The notes under the pieces: model-generated | What the model was told of the DNA's origin: nothing | Databases searched by the model: none | What the model saw: only the letters and a program-made list of their open reading frames with translations | Assembly: GCF_000172175.1 (NCBI RefSeq) | Contig: NZ_ABJL02000007.1 | Coordinates: forward strand, 186,001 to 250,000 | Direction: 5' to 3' | DNA length: 64,000 nt | Origin: Bacteroides intestinalis DSM 17393 | Lineage (GTDB): Bacteria > Bacteroidota > Bacteroidia > Bacteroidales > Bacteroidaceae | In this document: positions 8,778-17,987 of the stretch, piece after piece | Numbering within the stretch: the first letter of the stretch is position 1 | Layout of the letters: each line of letters starts with the position of its first letter | Made by a program: the position numbers and the translations under genes

Positions 8778-9479
8778 TTATTCTTCAATTTCTATCTCCT
8801 GAGCATCTATCCACTCTTTAAAATTCATCGGGTCAAGGCAATCTTCCAATCGGACATCGCCTACGCGAGTACGTTCCAAAGCCGTAAGATGAGCACCGCT
8901 ATTCAGCGCTTCACCGATGTCACGTGCCAAGGCACGGATATACGTACCTTTGCTGCACACCACGCGGACTTTAATCTCCGGCAAGTTACATTCCAGCAAC
9001 TCTATCTCGTCAATCACCAACAACTTCGGCTTCAACTCTACCTCTTCACCTTTACGTGCCAGATCATAAGCACGTTTGCCATTCACCATACAGGCTGAAA
9101 AGGCGGGAGGCACCTGTTGTATCTCACCGATAAATGTCTTCAACGTCTCTTCCACCAACTCCCGCGTAATATGCTCCGTAGGGTAAGTGGCATCTATCTC
9201 GTGTTCCAGATCGTAGGAAGGAGTGGTGGCGCCCAACTGAATGGTGGCAACATATTCCTTCGTATGGTACTGAAACTCTTCAATTCGCTTCGTAGCCTTA
9301 CCTGTGCAGACAATCATCACCCCTGTAGCCAAAGGATCGAGTGTACCGGCATGGCCTACTTTCAATTTCTTCACTTTCATCCGTCGGCAGATGTGGTAAC
9401 GCGCATGTCCCACAACTTTAAACGAAGTCCATCCCAACGGTTTATTGAAATAGAGTACTTCTCCTTCTTTAAACTTCAT
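8778..9479 (-). CDS. truB: tRNA pseudouridine(55) synthase
   Basis: Converts U55 of the tRNA T-loop to pseudouridine. At 233 residues it is a short TruB without a long C-terminal PUA domain. The catalytic Asp sits in GHAGTLDPLATGVM, and KPLGWTSFKVV and KGTYIRALARDIGE are also typical. It starts 3 bp after the uppP stop and precedes queA by 18 bp, so all three are almost certainly cotranscribed. Confidence 0.97.
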   Translation of the reverse strand: MKFKEGEVLYFNKPLGWTSFKVVGHARYHICRRMKVKKLKVGHAGTLDPLATGVMIVCTGKATKRIEEFQYHTKEYVATIQLGATTPSYDLEHEIDATYPTEHITRELVEETLKTFIGEIQQVPPAFSACMVNGKRAYDLARKGEEVELKPKLLVIDEIELLECNLPEIKVRVVCSKGTYIRALARDIGEALNSGAHLTALERTRVGDVRLEDCLDPMNFKEWIDAQEIEIEE

Positions 9480-9482
9480 CTG

Positions 9483-10286
9483 CTATCCTTGCATTTGTGA
9501 AATTACAAGGGTCACAATACCGGCAATCGCACAATAAACCGCGAAGTATATCAGTTTCCCCTTTTTCACAATATTAATCATCCACTTACAAGCCAAACAA
9601 CCCGATACAAAAGCCGCAATGAAGCCTATCAACAATGACAACGTTGAAATACTTCCGGCAATATCTTCGCCTTTCATCAACTTCATACCATCTAGCAGGC
9701 CTTCACCCAATATCGGTGGCATCACCATCAGAAACGAGAACTGAGCCAACTTTGCCTTATTATCGCCCAGCAATAACCCTGTAGCAATTGTAGTTCCGGA
9801 ACGTGAAAGTCCGGGAAGTACAGCACAAGCCTGAGCCAAACCGATAATGAATGCATCTTTCATAGAAATATTCTCTTTCTGCTTCGGCTTATAATAATAA
9901 GAGAAAGACAATAAAGCAGCCGTCACCAGCAACATACAGCCTACGATCAGTAAACCTGAACCAAAGACCGTTTCCACCTCATCTTTAAAAAATACACCTA
10001 CAATACCGATGGGCACCATAGAAATCAGGATATTAATTACATAGCGTGTCTCTTCATTCATCTGCCACTTGAACAGCCCCTTGAAAATCCATTCTATCTC
10101 TTTCCACAGAACTACCAACGTACTGAACACCGTAGCCACATGTACTACTACCGTAAATGCCAGATTTTCTTCCCCTTCAATACCAAATAATGCCGAACCG
10201 ATAGCCAAATGTCCGCTACTACTTACCGGCAAATACTCTGTCAAACCCTGGATTATCCCAAGGATGAGCGCCTCAAACCATTCCAT
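9483..10286 (-). CDS. uppP: Undecaprenyl-diphosphatase
   Basis: Inner-membrane enzyme that dephosphorylates undecaprenyl pyrophosphate to recycle the lipid carrier for peptidoglycan and surface glycans. Its 267 residues form about eight membrane helices. Both catalytic motifs are intact: the glutamate-containing LTEYLPVSSSGHL near residue 15 and the arginine loop LPGLSRSGTT near residue 160. Upstream an AT-rich spacer (10290-10313) precedes the start; downstream truB follows after 3 bp. Confidence 0.97.
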   Translation of the reverse strand: MEWFEALILGIIQGLTEYLPVSSSGHLAIGSALFGIEGEENLAFTVVVHVATVFSTLVVLWKEIEWIFKGLFKWQMNEETRYVINILISMVPIGIVGVFFKDEVETVFGSGLLIVGCMLLVTAALLSFSYYYKPKQKENISMKDAFIIGLAQACAVLPGLSRSGTTIATGLLLGDNKAKLAQFSFLMVMPPILGEGLLDGMKLMKGEDIAGSISTLSLLIGFIAAFVSGCLACKWMINIVKKGKLIYFAVYCAIAGIVTLVISQMQG

Positions 10287-10345
10287 GTAGTTTATTTATG
10301 ATTTATAATTTATGATAGAAGGCACATCCTCCCACACATAGCATT

Positions 10346-10600
10346 TCATTCTTTCATTCCTTCATTATCCGTTTGCTTGTCACGCGGTTTACGCAACACT
10401 GCATATATCATAAGTAAGAAGCCCGCAAGGCAAACCACCGGAGCAACTTTAATACGTCTTGCACTAAAAATATCCGGTTCAAAGTGCGTCGGTGTAGACA
10501 CCGGACCGGTCATCAGGATAAAGCCGATAATCACTACCGCCATTGCAACTGCAAGCAGGATAAAATTGGTTTTATCGAAAGCAAATTTCTGTTTACTCAT
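10346..10600 (-). CDS. DUF3098 family small membrane protein
   Basis: An 84-residue protein with two hydrophobic helices (about 12-32 and 52-70), matching the Bacteroidetes DUF3098 family, whose members sit between ftsX and uppP. Function is unknown; the conserved position suggests a role in division or cell-wall assembly. It starts MSKQKFAFDKTNFIL, 95 bp after ftsX and 59 bp before uppP. Confidence 0.85.
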   Translation of the reverse strand: MSKQKFAFDKTNFILLAVAMAVVIIGFILMTGPVSTPTHFEPDIFSARRIKVAPVVCLAGFLLMIYAVLRKPRDKQTDNEGMKE

Positions 10601-10695
10601 CTCTTTATTTATGATTTAATTATTTACGGTTTAACTTCATTCAAAACATTTCTTATTTTTCCATTCATGTATAGTTCCGATTGAAGCAATTATAC

Positions 10696-11577
10696 TTATA
10701 TGTAATACAGTGTACTTGCCTTCATCCGCAGGAACTTATTAATGGACAGGTATGCACAGAACCACGTAATGCACACCCCGAACACAAGCACCGATACGGA
10801 AACCAGCATCATAACATTAGGCGTAATAACACTGATCAAATCTGGCTCATACACCACCAACCAGTAGGCAGCACCCCACAAAATCCCATCGGCAATGACA
10901 GCAGCCAATACACCTATCCAAAAGTTACGCCACAGGAACGGACGGCGTATAAAACTCCAACTCGCCCCTACCAATTTCATTGTATGAATGAGAAAGCGCT
11001 TGGAATAGATTGTCAACCGGATGGTATTATTAATCAATGCAAAGGATATGAACGCCAATAATACCGCCAACCCCAGTAACATCAGGCTTATGTTGCGGAT
11101 ATTCTCATTGACCATGTTTATCAGATCTTCCTGGTAACGCACTTCCTGTACATTGGTATTCTTCTTTATCTGTTTCTCTATTTTAGCTATACTGTCGGTA
11201 TTCGCATAATCAGAGTGCAACTTCACTTCGATAGATGCATGAAGCGGATTATAACCCAGAAAATCTTGCGGGTCTGTTCCCATTGCTTCAATCTGCTCGC
11301 GAAGCGCCTGCTTCTTCGAAATATACTCCGTAGACCGTACAAACACTTCCTTATCCAGCCTCTTTTGTAACTTCAGAATATCTGCCTCCTTCATATCATC
11401 ACTAATGATAATAGAGAAATTGATATTCTCCTTCACATACACAGACAGATTATGGGCAGTCAGCACGAAAAACACCACCAACCCCAACAACAGCAATACC
11501 AACGTAGTACTGATACTGGAGGTAATGAACTGCATATCAAAATAGGATACGGAATTATTTTTGCTTTTCGTCTTCAT
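10696..11577 (-). CDS. ftsX: Cell division protein FtsX (ABC transporter permease-like)
   Basis: Membrane partner of the ATPase FtsE; together they activate peptidoglycan hydrolases at the septum. The 293-residue protein has an N-terminal membrane helix (about 22-42), a periplasmic domain (about 43-165) and three C-terminal helices, as expected. LGYNPLHASIEVKL and NTIRLTIYSKRFLIHTMKLVGA are typical FtsX segments. No ftsE is in the window, which is usual for Bacteroidetes, where it is encoded elsewhere. The gene is followed by DUF3098 and uppP. Confidence 0.93.
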   Translation of the reverse strand: MKTKSKNNSVSYFDMQFITSSISTTLVLLLLGLVVFFVLTAHNLSVYVKENINFSIIISDDMKEADILKLQKRLDKEVFVRSTEYISKKQALREQIEAMGTDPQDFLGYNPLHASIEVKLHSDYANTDSIAKIEKQIKKNTNVQEVRYQEDLINMVNENIRNISLMLLGLAVLLAFISFALINNTIRLTIYSKRFLIHTMKLVGASWSFIRRPFLWRNFWIGVLAAVIADGILWGAAYWLVVYEPDLISVITPNVMMLVSVSVLVFGVCITWFCAYLSINKFLRMKASTLYYI

Positions 11578-11596
11578 ACCTTCATTTCTTCCTTTA

Positions 11597-11638
11597 TCAC
11601 CTTCTTATCACTCTATCACTTTACCACCCTATCACCTT
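11597..11638. repeat. TATCAC short repeats upstream of ftsX
   Basis: Several closely spaced TATCAC units separated by C/T-rich bases fill the methyltransferase-ftsX gap. The 16-mer CTATCACTTTACCACC (11613-11628) recurs exactly at 34290-34305 in an unrelated intergenic site. Confidence 0.5.
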
Positions 11639-11651
11639 TTATCTTATCCCC

Positions 11652-12554
11652 CTACTTCTGTTTCTTTCTGAATACATAAATCATCGAACTGCTCCGTTCC
11701 TTGCTTCCCAATGCACTGAACCATGCCAGCGTACCACTAAGCATGCCCCGGAAGAAAGACAGAGAACGTCCCATATACTTTTCACTCAACATCGATACAT
11801 AGAATGCATCAAATGGCATCGGATAGCGTGCAGCCAATATAAACTCATGCTTGGCACCCAACTTCTGAATGGTACCCGGCGTAAAATGCCACAAATGGCG
11901 CGGAACATCATAAGCAGCCCAATGTGCACCATACTTCTTAGCATCATAAGAAGAACAGTTAGGCACTGCAATAATCAGTACACCCTTTTCCGTCAGGAGT
12001 TTATTCAATGTATCCCACGTCTCATTCAAATGTTCCAAATGCTCCATAACGTGCCACAAAGTAATGACATCAAAGCTGCCGGGAGCAAAATCCTGCAATG
12101 CGGTATCAGGCTTTATATCCAGATTGAAGTGTTCCTTAGCAAATACGCGTGCCTGCGCATTCCTTTCCACTGCCTCCACCTGCCAGCCTCGCTTCTGCAT
12201 AGCATCGGCAAAATATCCTGTTCCCGTACCGATATCCAGCAGACGTCCTTCCTTACGATGTGCTTCGCGAACCACCAAGCGCGCCTTACGGCCCAGCATA
12301 TAGCTACGCACCCAGTGGTACACCCTGTTCATAAGGCCTTTTTTCGTATCGGAATGGGAAATGTAATCGGGAGTTTCATAATATCTGCCTATCTCGGCTT
12401 CCACAGGAAAATCCTGCGTAAAGAGAAAGCTACAATCCTGACAACGACACAGATAGAATGCTTCGCTGGAAGCATAATGGTCTATGCAAGTCATAGCACG
12501 CTCTATATGTGCACTACCGCATACCGGACAGACTTTTATGGTGAGTTTATTCAT
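11652..12554 (-). CDS. Class I SAM-dependent methyltransferase with N-terminal zinc ribbon
   Basis: A 300-residue cytoplasmic methyltransferase. The first 45 residues hold two Cys pairs (CPVCG and CRCQDC), a likely zinc ribbon. The Rossmann fold follows with the SAM-binding motif LLDIGTGTGYFADAM near residue 105 and a post-motif WHVMEHLEH. The C-terminal part (YDVPRHLWHFTPGTIQKL) resembles sugar or surface-glycan methyltransferases of the Methyltransf_23 type. The substrate is unknown. It is the first gene of the leftward run and lies 74 bp ahead of ftsX. Its own promoter is unclear; the nearest candidate on the minus strand, TTATTTTG near 12625, has one mismatch. Confidence 0.85.
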   Translation of the reverse strand: MNKLTIKVCPVCGSAHIERAMTCIDHYASSEAFYLCRCQDCSFLFTQDFPVEAEIGRYYETPDYISHSDTKKGLMNRVYHWVRSYMLGRKARLVVREAHRKEGRLLDIGTGTGYFADAMQKRGWQVEAVERNAQARVFAKEHFNLDIKPDTALQDFAPGSFDVITLWHVMEHLEHLNETWDTLNKLLTEKGVLIIAVPNCSSYDAKKYGAHWAAYDVPRHLWHFTPGTIQKLGAKHEFILAARYPMPFDAFYVSMLSEKYMGRSLSFFRGMLSGTLAWFSALGSKERSSSMIYVFRKKQK

Positions 12555-12690
12555 TGAACATTATGCAATAATGAAGTGCAGTCCGAATCAATCAGACCAC
12601 ACTATACCCGAATTTGGTGCAAAATAACAAATAAAAAGTGACGCTACGGGCTTTCTTTAAGGAGTTTTAATAAAAGAGAGGAATAAACGC

Positions 12691-12719
12691 TTGTTTTAAA
12701 TGAAAAAAACATATATTTG
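12691..12719 (+). promoter_or_regulatory. Promoter of the DUF3857 gene pair
   Basis: TTGTTTT at 12691 serves as the -33 element and TATATTTG at 12712-12719 as the -7 box, 18 bp apart. The box overlaps the TTG at 12717 that could otherwise be read as a start, so translation must begin at the ATG at 12750. Confidence 0.75.
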
Positions 12720-12749
12720 CGGAAACAACAACACTCAATTCAAAACTAT

Positions 12750-14735
12750 ATGAAAAACGCTTTATTGACTTTACTATGCTATCTTTGCTGTCTCCAACTA
12801 TTTGCCGACGAGCAAACAATTATTCCCAATCTAAAGTTTGGAAAACCTACCATGGAAGAGTTGACCATGACTACCTATGCGCCCGACTCTAATGCCACCG
12901 CCGTTATTCTATGTAAACTGACCAATGTCAGCTACAAATGGGGGCTTGAAAGCTTCCGCCTCGTTTCTGAGTATAAAGTAAAAATCAAAGTACTCAAACC
13001 GGAAGGTACATCTTACGCCAATGTTACGATTCCCTACTATGAATTGGCCAACAACACCATGAAAGAAAATATCATCGGTTTGGATGCCAGCGCTTATAAT
13101 ATGGAAAACGGGAAAATGGTACGTACCAAAATGAAAAAAGATATGGTATTCAAAGAGCGCCTTAACGAAAACCAGATGACTCTGAAATTCTCCATCCCGC
13201 AAGTAAAAGCAGGGACTTTGATAGAATATGAATACCGGTTAGAATCAGACTTCTTCTTCACCATCGACAGCTGGAAAGCACAAAGTGACATTCCTACTTT
13301 ATATGCTGAATACGATATAATCATTCCCGAATATTTCAAGTTCAATACAGACATGCGCGGCATGGAGAGTCTGGAGACAAAAAGCGAATCCACTTCTCTC
13401 AGTCTCTCTATCGGGGGACAGTTCTTCCAATGCACCGGATCACACATGAATTTTCGGGGAACTCAACTACCCGCCTTGAAAGACGACAGTTACGTGTGGT
13501 GTGCAGATGACTACTGTACACAGGTAAATTTAGAACTACTGGGAATTGATTTTCCCGGTTCTCTCTATCAATCGTTCACAAAAAGCTGGGAACAAATTGA
13601 TGAAGCATTGCTCAAAGACAATGAATTCGGTGGCAGACTGAAAATGAGCAATCCTCTTAAAGAAGAGATGAATGCACTACATCTTGAACAGATGAAAGGA
13701 ACAGAAGAAAAGATATGTGCCATCTACACTCTACTCAAAAATAAGGTGAAATGGAATGAGAAATACAACTTATACGGTAAAGCCCCAAAGCAAATACTGA
13801 AAGAGGGTACAGGAAGCAATGCTGATTTAAACTTCATCCTCATCAGTATGTTGACAGATGCCGGAATACCTGCCTATCCGGTAGTAATGAGCCGGCGGAA
13901 TATGGGCATACTCCCCCTGACCCACCCCAGCCTTCAGAAACTAAATACTTTCATCGTAGGTATTGCCCACACAGACACCACCTTGGTTTATCTGGACAGT
14001 TCAGTAGAAGACGGCTACCTCAATGTACTGCCTCCTCTACTTATGACCAACCGCGCCCGGGTCATCATTCCGGGTAACCACAGTCAATGGGTTAATCTGG
14101 AAGCTCTCGGAACAAACCAGTTGAGATCCGCCGTTATTGCCAGCATTTCTCCTGAAGGTACCATTTCTGGTACACGCGAAACACTTTATGCAGGTCAGTA
14201 TGCTTCCCGCTTACGGAATAAGTTCCGCACGGCAAAGGACAGCACCGACTTTGTCAACAAGCTGGCTTCCGAAGAAAACATCCAGGTCAAGTCACTCCGG
14301 ATAGAAGGAAGAAACGGCTTCTCACCACAAGTACGTGAAGTAATGGAATTCGAAAAACAATCTACAGTTAACGACCAGTTTATTTACGTCAATCCGCTTG
14401 TATTCCTGCATGTTTCCGAATCCCCTTTCAAACAATCAGAAAGAAAGCTCCCTGTAGAATTTCCTTATACGGACCATCTGTCACTGACCGCTAATCTGAC
14501 TATCCCAGAGGGATATGTAGTAGATGAGAAGCCGGAAGGTCTAAGGGTGCAAACAGGTGATGAGAAAGTATTCTGCCGGTATACCATCACCCAGCAAAAC
14601 AATCAGGTCACTCTCAGATACCTTTTCAGGTTGCAAAAGCTATTATTCCTGAATACCGATTATCCCGAACTGCAGCAATTATGGGAAATAATAGTAAAGA
14701 AGAATAATGAAATAATGGTTTTAAAGAAACTCTAA
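12750..14735 (+). CDS. Secreted DUF3857 protein with degenerate transglutaminase-like domain
   Basis: A 661-residue exported protein. It starts MKNALLTLLCYLCCLQLFADE, a signal peptide cleaved near residue 22. A DUF3857 beta-sandwich (about 35-230) is followed by a transglutaminase-like fold (about 290-400) and a C-terminal beta domain. At the site where active members have the nucleophilic Cys (GDCKGLS in the next gene) this one reads GSNADLN, and the partner His is also replaced (NNHVIL against LNTFIV). It therefore looks catalytically dead and may bind rather than cleave or cross-link. It is followed after 11 bp by a related gene, so the two probably work together in the periplasm or at the surface. 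The function of the family is not established. Confidence 0.85.
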   Translation: MKNALLTLLCYLCCLQLFADEQTIIPNLKFGKPTMEELTMTTYAPDSNATAVILCKLTNVSYKWGLESFRLVSEYKVKIKVLKPEGTSYANVTIPYYELANNTMKENIIGLDASAYNMENGKMVRTKMKKDMVFKERLNENQMTLKFSIPQVKAGTLIEYEYRLESDFFFTIDSWKAQSDIPTLYAEYDIIIPEYFKFNTDMRGMESLETKSESTSLSLSIGGQFFQCTGSHMNFRGTQLPALKDDSYVWCADDYCTQVNLELLGIDFPGSLYQSFTKSWEQIDEALLKDNEFGGRLKMSNPLKEEMNALHLEQMKGTEEKICAIYTLLKNKVKWNEKYNLYGKAPKQILKEGTGSNADLNFILISMLTDAGIPAYPVVMSRRNMGILPLTHPSLQKLNTFIVGIAHTDTTLVYLDSSVEDGYLNVLPPLLMTNRARVIIPGNHSQWVNLEALGTNQLRSAVIASISPEGTISGTRETLYAGQYASRLRNKFRTAKDSTDFVNKLASEENIQVKSLRIEGRNGFSPQVREVMEFEKQSTVNDQFIYVNPLVFLHVSESPFKQSERKLPVEFPYTDHLSLTANLTIPEGYVVDEKPEGLRVQTGDEKVFCRYTITQQNNQVTLRYLFRLQKLLFLNTDYPELQQLWEIIVKKNNEIMVLKKL

Positions 14736-14746
14736 TAGAGAGATTT

Positions 14747-16636
14747 ATGAAAACAAACAAGTTCTTGATCGGATTTCTGTTACAAGCCACCGTTTGTTCC
14801 AGTGGTCTGCACGCCCAAACAGATTTACATGCCAATGCTTATTCCATCATACAGGATGCCGTAACGGATATTGTATGTACCTCTCCTACCGATGCCATTC
14901 AGAAAGAGAAACGCGTAATACAAATACTGGATGAAAAAGGGAAAGGGGATGCCTCTTTTGTCTGTATGTGCGACCGCTTTTCCTCTTTAAAGAAATTCTC
15001 CGGAGAAGTCCGCGATGCCTCCGGCAACGTCATCCGTAAGATAAAAAAGAGCGAGCTGAAAGTAACCGAATACTCGGATGAACTTGTTAGCGACGATTAT
15101 TATTATTTCTTTGAATACACTCCATCGCGATACCCTATAACCATCACCTATGAATGGGAAATAAAGAATAGCGACGGTCTCATCGGCTATCCCAGTTTCC
15201 TACCACAAAAGAATTATAACCAGTCCGTCGCACAAGCAAGTTATCGCATTCTCACTCCGGCCGATAATCCCTGTCGTTACCGTACAATCAATATGCAGGC
15301 AGAGGTCAGCCAAAAGCAAACGGCGGACGGAAACTGGCTGACAGAAGTTAAAGTTCAGTCCCTACCCGCCATTCAGAAAGAGCCTTACAGCCCTGCCCTC
15401 TCCGAACTATTGCCACGCATCTATTTCACTCCCCGGAATTTCTCTTTTGAAGGAACTAAAGGAAGTATGGATAACTGGCAAACATACGGTGCATGGCAAT
15501 ATCAGTTACTAAGCGGCAGAGATCAGATTCCCCCGGCACTAAAAGAAGAACTGCAAAGGCGGACAGCAAACTGCAATACCCCTTATGAGAAAATAGCCGC
15601 AGTATACCAGTATCTTGCATCCACTACACGTTATGTCAGCATACAACTCGGTATCGGTGGCCTACAGCCCATTGCCGCTGCCGATGTACACCGTACCGGA
15701 TTCGGTGATTGTAAAGGACTATCCAACTATATGCGTGCCATGCTTACAGAGTTAGGAATTCCATCTACCTATACTGTAATCAGTACTACAAACAGACGCC
15801 TGTTAGCCGATTTTGCCAGTGCCAACCAGAATAACCACGTCATCCTGCAAGTGCCGTTACCTAACGATACACTTTGGATCGAATGCACTAACCCTACTCT
15901 GCCCTTGGGTTATGTACATCACTCCATAGCCGGACATGATGCTTTACTTATCGGCCCTGATGGCGGAACACTTTACCGACTACCGACCTATGCCGATTCC
16001 TTGAGCACCCAAGTCAACGACGCTCTCATCTCCCTTCAACCGGATGGAAGCGCCAAAATCGAAGTAAAACAAAGTTCACGCCTGTTTCAATATGAAGATA
16101 AAGCAGATATCATAAACATAGAACCTGCCCGGCAGAAAGACTGGCTACGCTCAGACATCAGTCTTGTACAAGCTAAAGTAGATAATATTCGCTTCAAAGA
16201 GACCAAACAAAAAGAGCCTCAACTGGATATTCATTACACCATCGAAAGCAGCCAGTATGGAAATAAAACCGGAAAGCGTCTGTTCATCCCCGTCAACATA
16301 TTCCATAAAGGCTTCTATAGCCCAAGCAACCAAGGTGAGCGTACTCAAGATATTCAAATCAATTACGGTTATCTTGATATAGACAGCCTCAACATCCGGT
16401 TACCGGAAGGATACGAAATAGAATCACTACCTAAAACTACAGATATGGAAACTAAATTCGGCAAATTTCATTCTTCCATCACCTTAGAAGAAGGTGGAAA
16501 TATTCTTATTGTGCACCGGCTATTGTTCCATCAAGGAAATTATCCCAAAGAAGATAATACAGACTTCATGGATTTCCGCAAAAATGTCGCTACACAATAT
16601 GCAGCGAAAATCATAGTGAAAAAGAGCGGGGAGTAA
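14747..16636 (+). CDS. Secreted DUF3857/transglutaminase-like protein
   Basis: A 629-residue exported protein starting MKTNKFLIGFLLQATVCSSG, with a signal peptide ending near HAQT. The DUF3857 domain covers about 45-230 and a transglutaminase-like domain about 265-390, with the Cys in FGDCKGLSNYM (about residue 325) and the His in NNHVILQV. These are the expected catalytic residues, in contrast to the upstream partner. A C-terminal beta domain follows. Cotranscription with the upstream gene is likely from the 11-bp spacing. A perfect 21-bp hairpin (16658-16703) ends the unit. Substrate unknown. Confidence 0.87.
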   Translation: MKTNKFLIGFLLQATVCSSGLHAQTDLHANAYSIIQDAVTDIVCTSPTDAIQKEKRVIQILDEKGKGDASFVCMCDRFSSLKKFSGEVRDASGNVIRKIKKSELKVTEYSDELVSDDYYYFFEYTPSRYPITITYEWEIKNSDGLIGYPSFLPQKNYNQSVAQASYRILTPADNPCRYRTINMQAEVSQKQTADGNWLTEVKVQSLPAIQKEPYSPALSELLPRIYFTPRNFSFEGTKGSMDNWQTYGAWQYQLLSGRDQIPPALKEELQRRTANCNTPYEKIAAVYQYLASTTRYVSIQLGIGGLQPIAAADVHRTGFGDCKGLSNYMRAMLTELGIPSTYTVISTTNRRLLADFASANQNNHVILQVPLPNDTLWIECTNPTLPLGYVHHSIAGHDALLIGPDGGTLYRLPTYADSLSTQVNDALISLQPDGSAKIEVKQSSRLFQYEDKADIINIEPARQKDWLRSDISLVQAKVDNIRFKETKQKEPQLDIHYTIESSQYGNKTGKRLFIPVNIFHKGFYSPSNQGERTQDIQINYGYLDIDSLNIRLPEGYEIESLPKTTDMETKFGKFHSSITLEEGGNILIVHRLLFHQGNYPKEDNTDFMDFRKNVATQYAAKIIVKKSGE

Positions 16637-16657
16637 TCAAATAGAAATCCTTCATAG

Positions 16658-16703
16658 CATATAGCATGTAACCAATAAAGAGTTATTGGTTACATGCTAT
16701 ATG
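16658..16703 (+). terminator. Perfect 21-bp inverted repeat with 4-nt loop
   Basis: Bases 16658-16678 are exactly complementary to 16683-16703, with loop AGAG, followed by TTTTAAAC. It sits 21 bp after the DUF3857 operon. It probably works as a terminator, although the stem is longer and more AT-rich than usual and the T-run is short. Confidence 0.6.
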
Positions 16704-16759
16704 TTTTAAACTCATGTTTTAAAAAGAATAAATATTTCGATTTATTTCTGATCACTGTT

Positions 16760-16804
16760 CGATAATGAGCGGACAGTTGTCCGATAATGAACAGGTTGCA
16801 CTCT
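16760..16804. repeat. 22-bp periodic array B (two clear units)
   Basis: CGATAATGA occurs at 16760 and 16782, 22 bp apart. The unit boundary holds GGACAGTTGTCC (16771-16782), a 5+5 palindrome. A degenerate third unit starts at 16738 (11 of 22 positions shared). CTGATTATCA lies just to the right at 16815. This, with the hairpin at 16658, is all I see in the 16637-16978 gap. Confidence 0.55.
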
Positions 16805-16978
16805 TAAACAGCCACTGATTATCAACGCATTATCACTTTGGCACAGGAATTGACTTCTATTAAGCGAAAGCGGTCAGCAAAAAAATAAAGATTAACTGCC
16901 ACTTTTCAGCAAGTAGTTCCGTCTAACAGATAAGAGCGAAAACCCAATAGAATTAGTAACAATTTAAAAATAAAGATT

Positions 16979-17476
16979 ATGAAAACTACAAGTTTATTTA
17001 AAGCAGTCGCATTGGTAGCTATTATGATAGCAAGTGTTCTTAACTCCGAAGTGAAAGCTCAGGATGGTTTCATAACAAATCAGGTGATGAACGGCGAATT
17101 GGTAGCATCAAAAACTATCTTCAAAAAAGATGGCTCTTACCTCCAACGCCACATGCAGTACACCTTTTCATACGATGATCAGAACCGTTTGATCAGCAAA
17201 GAGGCTTCCAAATGGGATGGTGCAAAAGATGAATGGGTACCCTATTTCAAAATGACTTACCAGTACAGCGATAATGAAATAATAATGAACTATGGTCGCT
17301 GGAACGAATCTCACAAAGCTTTTGACGAAGCAATTCAGAAAAGTGTATACGAACTGAATGATGCAAATATGCCGACGGCTTACAAAGCCTACAAGCAAGA
17401 TAATAAATCAGATTGGACTCTGGTTGACCACAAACAGATGGACTTCACAACTAATCTATTGGCAATTGCAAAGTAA
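16979..17476 (+). CDS. Small secreted protein, DUF3836-like
   Basis: A 165-residue protein with a signal peptide (MKTTSLFKAVALVAIMIASV, cleaved after VKAQ). The rest has short beta-strand repeats of the type YTFSYDDQNRLISKEASKWD and MTYQYSDNEIIMNYGRWN, typical of Bacteroides DUF3836 proteins. The strands resemble single YD/RHS-like units, but no function is known. Many such genes occur in Bacteroides genomes as dispersed paralogues. No clear TAnnTTTG promoter was found in the 342 bp upstream, which hold array B. Confidence 0.75.
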   Translation: MKTTSLFKAVALVAIMIASVLNSEVKAQDGFITNQVMNGELVASKTIFKKDGSYLQRHMQYTFSYDDQNRLISKEASKWDGAKDEWVPYFKMTYQYSDNEIIMNYGRWNESHKAFDEAIQKSVYELNDANMPTAYKAYKQDNKSDWTLVDHKQMDFTTNLLAIAK

Positions 17477-17559
17477 AAATACAGAAATTAAAGTTAACCA
17501 TTAGTTAAAGAGCACGGATCGAGAGATTCGTGTTTTTTTATAATAAGGTTCAGGAGATA

Positions 17560-17807
17560 TCTATGGAGATACCCCGAACTTCACACATTGTATTCACCGG
17601 TTCCTCTTTATTACAAATTGACTTTTCCATAGTTTGCGACATGGCTATTACCCTTTCTATAAAGAAGCTCCGGCTTCCTATCCTCTACGCCTGCAACAAG
17701 TCATTACTACCATTCTTGAAAATGACCTGCCTGCGGTAGAAAAGGTAGAGTATGTTTCTATCAAAAAGATGAAACGCCTATTGATGATTGTTTCACAAAT
17801 GGTTCCT
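17560..17807 (+). pseudogene. Remnant of an AAA-type ATPase (DUF4143-like)
   Basis: Two conserved pieces of a Bacteroides AAA ATPase survive in different reading frames. HIVFTGSSLLQI, from the Walker B/sensor region, is around 17584-17618. The later segment LRHGYYPFYKEAPASYPLRL, continuing to ENDLPAVEKVEYVSIKK and MIVSQMVP, spans 17634-17807. Roughly 100 residues between them are missing and both ends are gone, so the gene has been deleted internally and truncated. The match is from memory of the family and not from a search. Confidence 0.55.
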
Positions 17808-17956
17808 TCATCATGCTTTATTCCGAAAAGAATAATATGCAGCAGCTTACCAAATGGAAAATCCAGTGTAAGCTGTCTGTTATTACTCTGCCGCTCATTG
17901 CAGGCCACCGATAAAAAAGCAATCAAAAGAATTATTAAAGCTATATTGTTTTTCAT
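17807..17956 (-). pseudogene. 5' fragment of a lipoprotein gene
   Basis: A Bacteroides promoter (17988-17995), a start codon (ATG at 17956, or 17968) and a lipoprotein signal peptide (MKNNIALIILLIAFLSVACN, Cys at residue 19) are intact. After about 50 residues the frame runs into the antisense of the ATPase remnant and continues as nonsense to 17678. The 3' part of the gene has therefore been lost in the same rearrangement. The original family cannot be identified from 50 residues. Confidence 0.5.
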
Positions 17957-17987
17957 TGTATCCGCCATATTACTATAAGTTGTAGCG

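Noticed and set aside
7839..9098. Long plus-strand open frames opposite queA and truB
   Set aside because: They are shadows of strongly supported minus-strand genes and have no recognisable domain, promoter or signal.
12717..12749. TTG start extending the DUF3857 protein by 11 residues
   Set aside because: The TTG is part of the TATATTTG promoter box, so it cannot be transcribed and translated as a start.
17678..17805. Second half of the 96-residue minus-strand frame as real protein
   Set aside because: This part is the antisense of the conserved ATPase remnant, so only the first 50 codons look genuine.
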